From Archegozetes longisetosus (Eukaryota > Arthropoda > Arachnida > Sarcoptiformes > Trhypochthoniidae), in the NCBI GenBank assembly GCA_018873245.2, contig JAEMBT020000004.1, forward strand, positions 3,334,573-3,398,572: a stretch of DNA of 64,000 bases, in the 5' to 3' direction. A program made the translations under genes and the position numbers. Every line of letters begins with the position of its first letter. The stretch's first letter is position 1. The notes under the pieces are model-generated. The model did no database searches, was not told the origin of the DNA, and worked only from the letters and a program-made list of their open reading frames with translations. Positions 52,255 to 64,000 of the stretch are shown in pieces.

Positions 52255-55200
52255 TTACAACTGAATCATTATTAAAATATTTAACAAATAGATCACAATA
52301 CTCGTTATAAAAGTTTTCTCGATAGTTTTCTATGAAGTAGAGTCTCTGAAGACTAGAAAGTTTGTCTTGCAGCCCGCGATTTGGGAAGTCTATTATATAC
52401 AATATAATTTTAGTAACTCATAAAAAAGAATAAAACTACAAAAGCCCTAGAATTAGTTTGAAAGTGAGCGTGATTCACAACAGTAATGCTTGAGTAGATT
52501 CTGGTTGAAGCTAAATATGCTATTAATTAAGAACGTTTTGTTTACTTTTCACGAAAGCCAGACAAAAATAACTTGATAATGATTTGAAAGGGATACTTAA
52601 ATCGAAAACTAATATAGACTTTAGTATTATTTTTACTTTATACCGTAATTGCAGCAAACAGTTAAGTCTGCAGTTCTTTTTCTGTCCAACAGCAATCAAA
52701 GCAAACTTCTACAGGAAAAGTAAAGCTGAACTTTCGTTATCTGACTTGCCTAAAATTTGGTATTTAGGAGTTTATATACTAGGAGGAGAAATAAGTATGA
52801 AAAGTTTAATTATGTTAAAAGTTTCTTAATATTACTTTTGATGCTAGAAAAATATGAAATGTCTATTGAAGATTCTGCTTTTCATTATTTTTTCTGGCAA
52901 TAAAGACAGTATAAAGAGACAGGAAGTAATTTTTGTAGCTCTTTACTGATTTAAAGTAACATTTCTCACGAATCAACGCTTACTGTTGTAATGCGTGGGC
53001 GTCAGGAGAATGAAATGCGAAGCATTTCATTAAATATGAAGCCGACGGTTGGACCTAATGAAATGTTTTCATCGATCATTTTTGTTAGAGTTTTGATGGG
53101 TTGGTTACTGACATGGGATTTTCTAGTAGTAGAGTTGAGATGGGCATATACGTTACATAACTTTGGGCAATTATGTGATGCCCTCTAACTTGCAGAATGT
53201 AGTCGTATCATAATCAATTGGTGATTGGCCCTAAACATCCGTAGCACTATTGCCGTCTAGATCAAAGCATTATTTATATTGAAATCTTAGTTTCTATTTT
53301 TGGAAAGTTTGATTAAGTGATCAATTGTTAAATCAAGATTAAATGCGAGTTCATATGTATGTTAAGCACAATCCCTTCGAAACTTTCTGAATGAAAGCGT
53401 GAATTTAGATAAGTTGCAAATTGAAAAAGTCTATACATTCAAATTGAAATGTTAGTACAATAAAAGTTGTAGTGTAATATGTTTTAGACTGATTTACACG
53501 TTGGTACCTTTATTTCTGACAGAAAACCATTGCTCAAGACAGGTCAACGAACTCAAATAATAAATTCTCGATATAAAACTTGCTTATCTAAATTGATGAA
53601 TCATTTCTATTGACATTTTCGATCCATAGACTATTCATCGTATTGAGCGATACTGAAAATTTACGACAATGTTCCGAGAATTGAGCAATATCTCTCATAA
53701 ATTGTTTGTTTCTAGCAAAGGTTTCCAATAATCACAATTGATGTCCGATTGTTTAAAAGTGTGATATTTGTGAAAACTTATATTAGTTTTGAATTTAATC
53801 TTATTGCCTTTATTCTTGTTGACAACAATTTAATCAATATAAAAACAGTTTTTATTTGACAATAAAATGTTGGAAAATTAAAGACCTCATCGATAATTTG
53901 TTATAGTGCAAATGTTATAGAAGTTAGATTATACCTTTAGTACAGTTATTATGTTTCGTGCAATAAGTAGATACTTTATATAAATAAACACCTATTTAAT
54001 TTATAATTTTCTCTAAATTTGATAAATTTGAACGTTTTTCGTTTATTATGCTATTGTAAGTGAAATAAATCAATAAGTGTAATGATTATATATTCTTATG
54101 AAAAAGTATAATCAAAAGTATGAAAGTACACAATATAAAAGTATGAAAACTGTAAGAAAAAGTACACAATATCATGAGTATACAAATCGATGCCAAAGTT
54201 ATAAAATTTAGCAAAACTCCAGAAAGCTTTGAGTGGCAGCTGAGTTCTCACCCACGAGTTGGTTTTTAACAAAGTTCATTAAACTTTATTCTTATAAATC
54301 TATTGAAGCTATTAATTAATAATTTATTGCAAGAATCACTTCTAAAGAAAATGATCTTAACAATAATAAAAGAAAGAAAAAAAATTTGAATCAAGTTTTA
54401 CGTAAAAATGTTCAGTTACTTAAATACCAAATCAAACAAGTTGTGTACAATTGACAGATAAGTGTTATTCATTGATCCTGAATTAGTCCCTGATGTGTTT
54501 GAATAAGATAAGAGGGATGGGACATAAGTCGCAATGATGATAAGTTGCTAAACATGATCAGTATCTTAGTGTCAGTCATAGCAATAGTCAATTTAGTATT
54601 GGTAACAACAATCAATCAGTCTTAGAATCAGAGTATTGTAAGGCCTATCAAATTATTTTAGTGAAAATTTCAAATCATGACTCAATTCAAATGATCTTAG
54701 TGTCGGATTCGGGAATTACTGGCACTTTTAAACTGAATTAATAATACGTTTTTATAAGAATGACAAAAAACTGTTTTCGGAATAAAAACGTATTATTTTC
54801 AACAACTGAAAAATTTTCGACTCATAGAATTTCGTCAAATCTTTTTCATCAACATGACTCAAAATTTATGATTTAAAAGTTCTAAATTGATTATTAGGAA
54901 TGCATTTATCGATCAATCTGAATATACTTAAATCTGAATGAGTTGTCTCACCCTAACATCAACTCTAAGTTTATCAACTCCTCTGCATCTCTTTAGAGTT
55001 GATAGATACACAACACTTATCCGTCGAGAGTACATGATTTAAATATTAAACTTGAATAAAAGAAACTTTTATGATTTAGTAATCATACAATTTGTGTATC
55101 TTTGGAATGTAAAAGTGACTATATTATCGTGATATAAATAGCCTATGATAGTTATAGATGTGTCTTGAGAATAAGATATTTGAAAAAACGATTTTGTGTA

Positions 55201-55486
55201 GTATTGATTCAGTGAAAAACACGATTACAGTGGGAATAAAAAATAATTCTTATAAAAGACTGAGCTTCTGAGATGATAGTAAAATGAAATCTGAATAATT
55301 CAGATGAAGACAAAAGGAATTTAAGTTTCGATTATTTAGACTTACAATTTTTATATACTTATCCGATAAAACAAATTATTTTGAGGAACTCATTGCTTGA
55401 ATCAGCATTAATATGCATAAAATTATGCATAAATAATCCCTGAGAAAATAGAGAAGAAAGTCTTAAACTTTCTATTCTTTCATTAG
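50884..55486. other. Gene-free region apart from a CT array
   Basis: No recognisable coding sequence. A 65-codon ATG frame at 52991-53188 lies in slightly GC-richer DNA but has no domain, and I do not call it a gene. Confidence 0.45.
52194..52251 (+). repeat. (CT)n microsatellite
   Basis: 58 bp of uninterrupted CT dinucleotide. Confidence 0.97.
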
Positions 55487-56117
55487 TTATCCATTGCCCC
55501 AAACAGGTCTGACTCTGTGCGGAGGATTCTTGAGGCCAGGATTTGGATTTTGATAGACTCTGATCTGTTCTCTTTCATCACGTTTCTCTAAAGAACGTTT
55601 GATACAAACTTTCGCAAACGCGCCCAAAAAGTTGAACATGGAAAAAAATTTTCTTCTGAAATCTCTGGAGACATACTTGTCCATCTGATTCGTTTTGACT
55701 ATCATGTAGCCTGCTGTCAGTATCTAAGGTAGTCATTCAAAGAAAAGCTTTTTAATAGAGAAATTCTCGAATTCCTTGAAATACTATATTTTGATAATAT
55801 GAATATTTTTCCTATTAAATCTTACTTCTTATGAATAACTTACGAACCTCTTAAATATCCAAAAGCGTGCAGGAAATATTTGATCTTAAAGTTTCAATAG
55901 ATTGTAAACTATTGTTTCATATTATCAAAAAATCATACAAATGTTACGAAAAATGCTAGATTTAATTAAATTTAAGCTTTTCTTCTAAATTATCGATAAT
56001 ATCCCTAAAATATTGCTGTAGATTTTCACCCCAATTATAATTAATGATTACCGTTGTGAGGATTAATGATGCGAAAAATACAGTACAACAGGCACACGTC
56101 GAACACGAGCAACACAT
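55487..56117 (-). CDS. Small Cys-rich membrane-anchored protein, probable paralogue of the 47.7-kb gene
   Basis: Exons 56117-56052 and 55723-55487, phase-0 intron, 100 aa. Exon 1 encodes MCCSCSTCACCTVFFASLIL, with seven cysteines ahead of a hydrophobic segment that continues into exon 2 (TTILTAGYMIV). The remainder is basic and hydrophilic: RDFRRKFFSMFNFLGAFAK, then KRSLEKRDEREQ and a Pro-rich end NPNPGLKNPPHRVRPVWGNG. The clustered cysteines next to a membrane segment could be palmitoylated, or the segment may be a signal peptide. The intron position and phase, and the R.K.FS..N.LG pattern, agree with the gene at 47693-48428. Family and function are unknown. Confidence 0.6.
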
Positions 56118-58175
56118 TTTTTCTTTAAATTTGACGTGTAAGATACAAGCTTTTTCAATATCTTCTACTTATCAAAAAGCCAGAAAACAAATAACAATAA
56201 AAAATTCAATCCGTAATCAAAGAACAAGAAGAAAAAGTTTCAAAGCGTAGGATTTGTTTCATAACACTTCTGTTGTTTCCTTTACAATAAACTAAATTAT
56301 AGTAAAAATAAAGGAGGGCTGGAGATATGTTAGACTCTCCGTTATTTCTCTATCGACTAGAAAAGAAAACATTGGAATCGATTTTTTCTTTGCAAGTAAT
56401 CAGAAGCCAAAAGTAATATAAAGTACTATTAAGTATTATAACACAAAACATAGGCCTTTTATAATGTGCGGCTTTTATTTCTATTCACTTTATTTTTATT
56501 TTCTATACTCGTGAGACTGTTTTGATTTTACAAAGTTCTAGTATGTTCAAAGTGATTGCTAAGTAACCGAACTTTAATATGAGGGCTAAATCACAATTCA
56601 ATGCAATTCACACTTAATAAAGAACTTGATTTATTTTAGTAGCCTTTCTCTTTCAAAACTTATAAGATAGCTATCAGTTTAGGTGAACATTGCGTCCAAT
56701 TTGTAGAACTATATAGTGAAAGAACTTTTATAATTTTTGCCTTTCAGTTTGGTCAAAATGACCTGAAGTGTCTTTTTTCTAACTTGAGAGATAGAAAGCT
56801 AACCAATCTTCTGGTCGAAGCATTCATTCCAAGAGATATTCGCAAGGATGATGCCGATAAGTCTTTTCGGAAGAGTAGTTCTTGATTTGGAATCGTTTCG
56901 GTTAGAATTGTTTGTACTCTTTTATCCAAGTATTGATACATCTCCTATTCAGTTTGAATAGCTGTACAATTGAGTGAATCTATAGTAAATATAGCCCATT
57001 CTCATGCAAAATGTTAATTTTAGCAAAGTTTTTCTATTCTTAAGGTGATGTTTCATACATTGTGTCGATAGACAAATATTTACTTTGACAACAAAAGCCA
57101 ATACAAGACTCGTACAATGGATACAATTAGATATTTGATGCAATACTGAATAGCAGGATAGTTGTTTTCATCCAGACGAGTCATTGGAATAAATTCAATG
57201 GAAACAAGTTGTGTGAGATTGGGATCTACAACTTTGCCTCAAGAAAAAGCTGCTTTAGTCAATTTAGCTATGAAAGTTCCAGTCATGGTTCAAAGTAGCT
57301 CCAAATGCAAATAATTAATATACAGATAAGAAAAGTGCAGAAATTTAATCATAAGCTTCATCTTAAGTATAATATGATTTTTGAAGTAAATATTTATGTC
57401 ATCTTTTATATAATTGTATATTTACGTTGAACCTTTTTGGTATTAAATCATACTATTGTCGAATAATCAATAATGAGGCAAAAAGTATAACATGCATTTA
57501 TCTGTATTCAATGAAGATTTGGCTATCTCATTATGATGTTAGGCTATCACTGGCTTCTATTCAATGAATTCACGATTTCCTGTATATTATGTCCATGACT
57601 GAGAAAAATGAAAGGAAATGAATACCATATAATCGGCTCACAAGAATTCATTTAGGAATCACTTCATTCAAGCTCAGCGTACCTTAAACGAAAGTTGGAA
57701 TTAATTCTTGTAGTTTAAAAATGTCATACTTTAGAAAAGATAACGAAGAGAATTTACGCTTCGAAAGCGATACTCTTTCAGCTGAATTTATGCGATGCTT
57801 AATTAGCACTTGAATCGACTATTACCTAAATTCCTGGCTATTCAATTACCTATGATTCAAATTTTTTCTCTCTTTATTAAATACAGTAACAGATTCTGAT
57901 AACTTGACTCCAGATGTCATTAAATGGATTATAAAACGGCACACAATAGTTATTCCCAGTGAAAGAATTACCTAAAACTATGGAAAAAGGAGCGCATGTG
58001 CTTTTGATGAAATGCTAAACTTGAAAAGTAGAAGAAGTAATAGTGGCGTAGCTTCGCTTGTAGCTTCATGGCCTTCATAGTGAAAAGAAGAGTATAGAGA
58101 ACCGTTGTATATCTACAGATTCTACAGTTTTGTTGGCAAATCGATATAAAGTTGAGAAAAGCGTGCTATACTTTA

Positions 58176-58222
58176 GCTCTTTCTCTCTGTCTCTGTCTCT
58201 CTCTCTCTCTCTCTTCTCTCTA
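58176..58222 (+). repeat. Interrupted (CT)n microsatellite
   Basis: About 45 bp of CT repeats broken by GT and TT interruptions. Confidence 0.9.
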
Positions 58223-60437
58223 TTTCTAACTTCAATAAATGTGTGCCAATAGTACTCGCATTTGCTCTCAAAAGAAATCAATGACACACTAAGACCTGGT
58301 GAATGAACACATGATAGTGATATCAGTATTGCTTTAATAATGCTATCATTTGAATGATTAGCTAATTCGTATATGTTATACTGTACTGAAGTTATTTCAC
58401 TTTGAATTGCATTATAAGCAGAGACGCGAATCCAATAAAATTCTTTGTATCCTTCACTACTATCTTATTATTTGTTTTGTGTGCAACAAATTTTTGAAAA
58501 TCAATCATTTCTGTCTGTTGTTCAATGCATCGAATGGATTATATGGTAAGTTTGTTAAAGAAAAACTTGTACAATTGTTGTTATTGAGAATTGAATGGAA
58601 TTTTTTAGACTAGTATATTATTTTTCGAAATTGTGCCCCATTACAGTTGCTATAGAGAAATGAGAGTTAATTATCTTTTTTCATATGCATAATATATGAT
58701 AAGTTATAAAACTGCGCGTTTTTGTAATAGCTATATAAGTCTCAAATAAATTAATATCTGTGCTGAGAATGATATATATGTCGTAAAAATTAATCCCAAA
58801 TAAATTGAAGGCTATATATGAAATATCTTTCTAGTTATAAATAACTTTTTCCATTCATTAAATTAATTGTTTCGTTCGCTTAAACTTGACGTAAGTCTGC
58901 AATGAGTTAAAAAATGTTCAATTCTCCTATGGGATAAAAACTGAGAAATGTTTGACTTAAATTTACAGATTATTTAGTATTCAATTTAGTCTGTTGTACG
59001 TCAAAATAAAAGTTTCATACTTTCATTATGTATTTTTCTCCATATCTAACTATAATGAAATTTTTATTTGATTTTTACCCCAAACCAATAACAAAATTAT
59101 TTATGGCTCAGCCTAAATATTCAAACCTATAAATAGCTCGAAGTAATTCAAGTCATATTTGTTTAACTTTAATCCTATATTATGCAAATTTTGGAGCACT
59201 TCATAATCATATCACGGATTCACAATATTAAATATAACCCCCTTTGATTCAAAACGAACTGTAGTCATGAGAACAGACTTTTTGCGTTGAGCATCGCTTT
59301 TGTAGTTAAAAGGATTTTTGCGTTCAAATTATGATCACTTCCTATCTCACAAAAATATCATTAATAGATATGATACTTGAATATTGAATTATTTAAGAAT
59401 TAGTTCAGTTCTAGCCCTAACTCAAGCATCATTTCAATTGGAAATACTCTATTATTGAAGAATATTCTGCGCAGAATAAGCCTAAAAACTAGTATAGAGA
59501 GGAACTCAATGAATACTTAACCTAATTATGAAACAAGAAAATAATTTCCTTTATATAGTTAGGGACTAATTATTGTGGTCTAATTGAAAACAACTGTTAG
59601 GCTGAGAACGAATGAATGCTCTCTGTACGGGAAATATCGCGAACAAAATTGATTCTCATATTTCTTGAATTACGAACACGTAGAGTTATGCAAGTGTGTG
59701 TGTTTTGACTGAGATATTATAACTCAAGCTCCGTGTTCTATATTTTTGCTTTTCTTATGTCATCAATTCTGGTTTTTATTTCTCTTCTCTTATTTTTTTT
59801 ACATATTAAGCCTTATATACAGAGTCAGAAGCTTTTTTCTTTTTTATGTAGTCCAGCAGTTCCAGTGAATCTGAATTCACTATTTCTTGCTCTTTATGAT
59901 AATCTTATGACTCTAATGGTAAAAAACATGTTACATTTGATTATTTACCTAAACAAACAAATCGATCGCTCATAAAACTAATAGCAGAATAAAAAAATAC
60001 TGAACTAAGAAAAAAACTTTAGTATTTGTGGCTCTGTGTTGCTCTTTTTGCAACAGATCTCATGACTTAGTACTAGTGAGATAGCAGTATTTGATTTTCT
60101 GAAATTTAGGTCAAATCAAACATCATATAACTTTCACTCAACGTATTGAATGATTGGGAAATTTTTTTATTTTGTAAGCTTACGAATAGGAAACGTGGAA
60201 TGAAGAGAATATTCTATCGCAACAGCAAGTCTTATTCGTTAAAAAATTTAGTTTAAGTACAGATTTTCTTCAGGTTATCGCAGGTTTTAATGGGTTTCGA
60301 AATTATAGCCATTTGTGAAGTCTTTTAATACGAGTGGCGTAGCCTTAAATCAATTTGAGTTTGGTTAATTCTATTCGGTAGTGAAATGTTACAATCGCTT
60401 ACAATTTATCGATTCGACACCTCTGAGGAATTTCTTT

Positions 60438-60440
<3 letters not shown>

Positions 60441-60497
<57 letters not shown>
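60441..60497 (+). repeat. (CT)n microsatellite
   Basis: 57 bp of uninterrupted CT dinucleotide. Confidence 0.97.
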
Positions 60498-60501
<4 letters not shown>

Positions 60502-63500
60502 AAGTTTCTCTCGAAAGTTCGGGCAGTAATGAAATCGTTTTTCGACTATAAATTTCTTTTCTCTCATGTCTTATTTCTTTTGTTCAACGTGAGTTTATCT
60601 GGAAATCCAAACTTGATGATCAAATGGCATAATTCTACTGTGAAAAGATATAATTCAATATCTCGACTGAAAGAATAGGAAGATTTTGTATCGATTCAAA
60701 AAAGTCATTACTCTAAGTAATTTGAATTTTTTTTAGTTTAAAATATACCATCGGAATATTAAGAAATAGTTTAAAGGTATTTTTTTCAAGAAATGATAGT
60801 TAGCTAAAATTGCAAATATGAATAATTGAAGCATATAATAAGTTAACGAATAGATGTCTTGTTCTTCAAAGACGTAATTGTAAGGAATAATTTGGACAAT
60901 GGTTACATTGCTTATTCTATAAATATCGACATGTTTGATAAATTGATGATGATTTGCGCCGGCAGTAGTTCTTATAAATGGCTCACTACACGACAAAAAG
61001 TTAAACATTAGTTTTATTTGACACGCGAAGGGTTGAAGCAAAACATAACGGACAAAAGAAGTAAATTTGATTTTAATGCTATTTCTAAGTTAGAGGTTAT
61101 GTGAATGATTAGAGCTCTAGCTAAATTAAAACTCAAGGAGTACAAATGTTAAGGATAGAATATATGCAAAACTTCTAGAATTTGATTTAATATTTTATAA
61201 ATTTAGACTTTCACTGGCAAGGGTTTTAATAATGCAGCATTCAATTAATTCAATTCTATTTCATTCTTTTGCTGTATTATCATTCTTACGGACTTATTTA
61301 AGCATCATACTGGTTTTAATATTTATAATTTATACGAACAACTATTTAAAATTCTTTCTCTCTTCGAATAATAACTATTCCCGCAGTAAAGCTTTGATAA
61401 ATACTTGTGAATCGATTTTCAGGTCGATATAGAGAACAAATATTTCTACCTCCAAATCTTGACTTATTTTTCCTCATTTGGCGTTTCATTAGTTGACAAT
61501 TGGTTTTAAGCTGTCTCTACTTTGTTAATGTGCCCATATTTAACATTAATTTTCTATTTTGTACAATTATTATCTTCTATTGTTGATTAAACAGATATTT
61601 CCAAAGAAAATAATGAGCCACTTCTGAATATTATCAAACATTTAATATCAATAATCACTATTCAGTTACAAAGGTTTAAGTATATGACTTTAATGAGCTT
61701 CTGTTATTTAATGCAATGGTAAAAACTGAGTCGAAGATCCGGGGAGACATTCGTGGATTGTGTTGTTATCCTTTTAAATAGTTGATGAAGAATAAGAAAT
61801 GGTAAACAGCTTTACTATTGGCTGCAACAATAATACCAATACTTATTGTCTGAACAATTAGACATTGTAAACCTAACCGTTTCATCAAGTTGCGGATGGT
61901 AAGATTTTTTAGATAATGTTCGTCACTGTCATGGTGTTTGTTGTAAGGATCTAAAATCGAGATTTAAATCAGTCCTTTCTGCTCTGTTGCTCAGTTATAT
62001 TGTTTTAAATCACAAACTTATTTGATTAAATTAAATTATGAGCACGTCTGATGTTATACTAAGCTCGTGAACTAATGGGTAAACAAACCGGACATGATAT
62101 TTGAAGCTTTGGAGCTGCGGGTTGAGGGCCTGTAGTCATGATTCTCAGTTAATACGAAACTTGAGTTTCCTTCTGTAAATAGTGCTTAGTGAATGAACCA
62201 AAGTCTGAGATTCATGGAAGAAAATGATTTGTGGGCGTGCTTAATACCAATACATTTGATTTTGCAATGTATTGTGTGTTAGTATAAAATTGTTGAGGCT
62301 GTCAATAGAATTGTTGAGTCTATTTAGAAATAGTCGATATTGTTAGAGTGGGCTCACAAGTAATCAATTCCTCAAATACTTTTTGTGGAACAACTTTATG
62401 ACAAATAAATAAGTCTAATAAAAGTCTTAATTCTCAATAAAACAATCTTTACTGCTAAGCAAAGAATCGTTGAACGAAACTTAAGAATAAATGACCTAAA
62501 AATACACAAACAATTTTATGAACTGATGATCAAGACCAAGAGAGAAATATTCTTGATAAACCAAATAAAAGGAATTTCCTCCGGCTTTATGATAGCTGAG
62601 TGTTGGCTTATTCTGAACTGAAAATTCTGAGAAAGTAGACAGAATTTCTAGCCTAACAATTTGGAGGGTAGTATCCAATGTTATTTTAGCAGATATATTA
62701 TTGAAATGCTGGTGAAATACACATATGACATAAAGTTTCCTTATGGGATTCATACAGGATGTTGTAATTTAGTGTATATGATGCCATTTATAGTTGATAG
62801 TGAATTCAATTTTAATATATTTCACTCCATTTATTCATACATTATACTGGAATTGCATTTTTGCTTCTTTAAACATATCAAATTTTTATGTATTGCAACA
62901 ATTTTAAGGGGCTTTTGAATTGTTGGATTGAGTATTCATCTTAAGACTGTTATCTTCGCTAATGCACATTCGAGTTTAAGCATAACGACATCGATTTTTT
63001 TTATCCATATATATTCGTAGAGAACGATTATATTTTGATTAGTAATTAGAAACTTGTATAAATTTGGAATATGCGGTAAAAGAAAACATAGCTGCATTAA
63101 AGGATAAGCTGAGTTTATTTTTCAGATCAACATTTCTATCTGAAGAAAGCTATTTACAAAATTAAAATCCTTAATGCTTCGGATTTAATCTAATTATTCA
63201 TACATTACTTCTATTGTCAAGCAAAATTTGAAGCCTTTTATCTGAACCTATTGTTGTAAGAAACACTTGTTCAAAATAGACCAGTTTGGGAGTTAATCTA
63301 GATTTCCACATAACTGTATAAAACCATAACTGATGTGCCATTTTCTCAACTCTAACCTTTCAACTGTTATTCATTTTCTCCAATAAAGATCTCTGTCCCT
63401 TTCTTGCTCCTATTCATTTTCTTAATGCTAAGACTTATCCCATTGAAGTGCTTCTTAAAAGTTGGTAATTCACTCACTTTTATCTAACTCGAAATACTTC

Positions 63501-64000
63501 TAAAGCTGTCTGGTCAGTAACTCTACTATTTTCAATTAAGCTTTCAATTTAGATAAAGGGGGTTTTACTTTTATGTCAAACGTTCTGTCTTTAGTGTTGA
63601 TAATTTGCGATCTTGAGTCAATTTTCTAAATTAAATTTAAAAAATGCTTTTCACATCATCTCAGGCAGTACATCAATAGAAGCCTAGAAACACATTAATG
63701 ACTATACTCTACTATTAACCTGAGGCTTATGAAACATCTGTAGGTTTTCGAGTTTCTATTTCTTTATTCCTAATTCTATGTAAAATAATTGTTGAAGAAA
63801 TTATCATGGAATGGCATAGTATAAGCTACTTTACGTAAAGAAATATTAATAATTAATCAAACAAAATAATGTAATTTATTCTGAAAATATTATGTAGATT
63901 TTTGAATGGAGTATCAAGTTTCATGTTATTTTCGAGAGAAACATATTTTAAACTGAACCAAAAATGATTAATTGCTTTTACTCTAAAAATATATCAGATT

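Larger units (their letters stand above)
56118..64000. other. Gene-free right end
   Basis: About 7.9 kb without a recognisable gene. Open frames of 60-102 codons occur (for example 60733-61041 minus, 62496-62753 minus) but have no domains, no matching splice sites and overlap other chance frames. Two CT arrays are listed separately. Confidence 0.45.

Noticed and set aside
52145-52402. Minus-strand open frame with an (Arg-Glu) run
   Set aside because: The run is the translation of the CT array, and the flanks have no coding features.
58075-58287. Minus-strand open frame with a charged RE/RD run
   Set aside because: It is a translation of the interrupted CT array.
60733-61041. 102-codon minus-strand frame
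   Set aside because: It begins at a non-ATG codon, is low in coding signal and has no matching splice sites; this length is expected by chance in AT-rich DNA.

Overview
The window is nuclear DNA of an animal. It is AT-rich, and coding regions are split by GT-AG introns that are often very short (46 bp in the C-type lectin gene, 64 bp in the elongase, 66 bp in the E3 ligase), separated by long gene-free stretches. The gene set (striatin, a four-WW NEDD4-family ligase, WBP2, haspin, ELOVL, a secreted C-type lectin) is metazoan. Compact introns, AT bias, a lectin with a tail-collar-like C-terminus and Polinton/Tc1/mariner debris would suit a small arthropod such as a mite. That placement is inference, not shown by the sequence.

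Layout. 0-10.5 kb: a possible spectrin-repeat exon, a complete C-type lectin gene, a two-exon haspin-type kinase gene whose 5' part is mirrored upstream as a decayed inverted copy, and a graveyard of transposons (Tc1-like, mariner HTH, another DDE fragment, a Polinton/Maverick integrase). 11.6-13.1 kb: WBP2. 13.9-14.6 kb: an element with 17-bp inverted ends. 15.8-25.2 kb: a GA array, then an ELOVL fatty-acid elongase gene with a 2.9-kb intron. 27.4-28.7 kb: a 711-bp MITE with an 8-bp target duplication, then a 144-bp near-perfect hairpin. 29.5-30.4 kb: an unrecognised multi-pass membrane protein locus with a reading-frame break. 31.9-42.4 kb: striatin (minus, nine exons) head-to-head with a Su(dx)/WWP/ITCH-class HECT ligase (plus, eleven exons). 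43.2-45.5 kb: a coiled-coil gene of unknown function, convergent with the ligase. 46.6-56.1 kb: two identical 5S rRNA genes in opposite orientation with a shared 3' tail, and two small Cys-rich, membrane-anchored or secreted proteins that look like paralogues. 56.1-64 kb: no convincing gene.

Functional links. WBP2 carries PPxY motifs of the kind bound by WW domains of the NEDD4-family ligase found 25 kb away. Striatin is the scaffold of the STRIPAK phosphatase-kinase complex. Haspin phosphorylates histone H3 Thr3 in mitosis. These are housekeeping genes; the less ordinary content is the lectin fusion, the hairpin, the 5S pair, the small paralogous proteins and the mirrored haspin 5' end.
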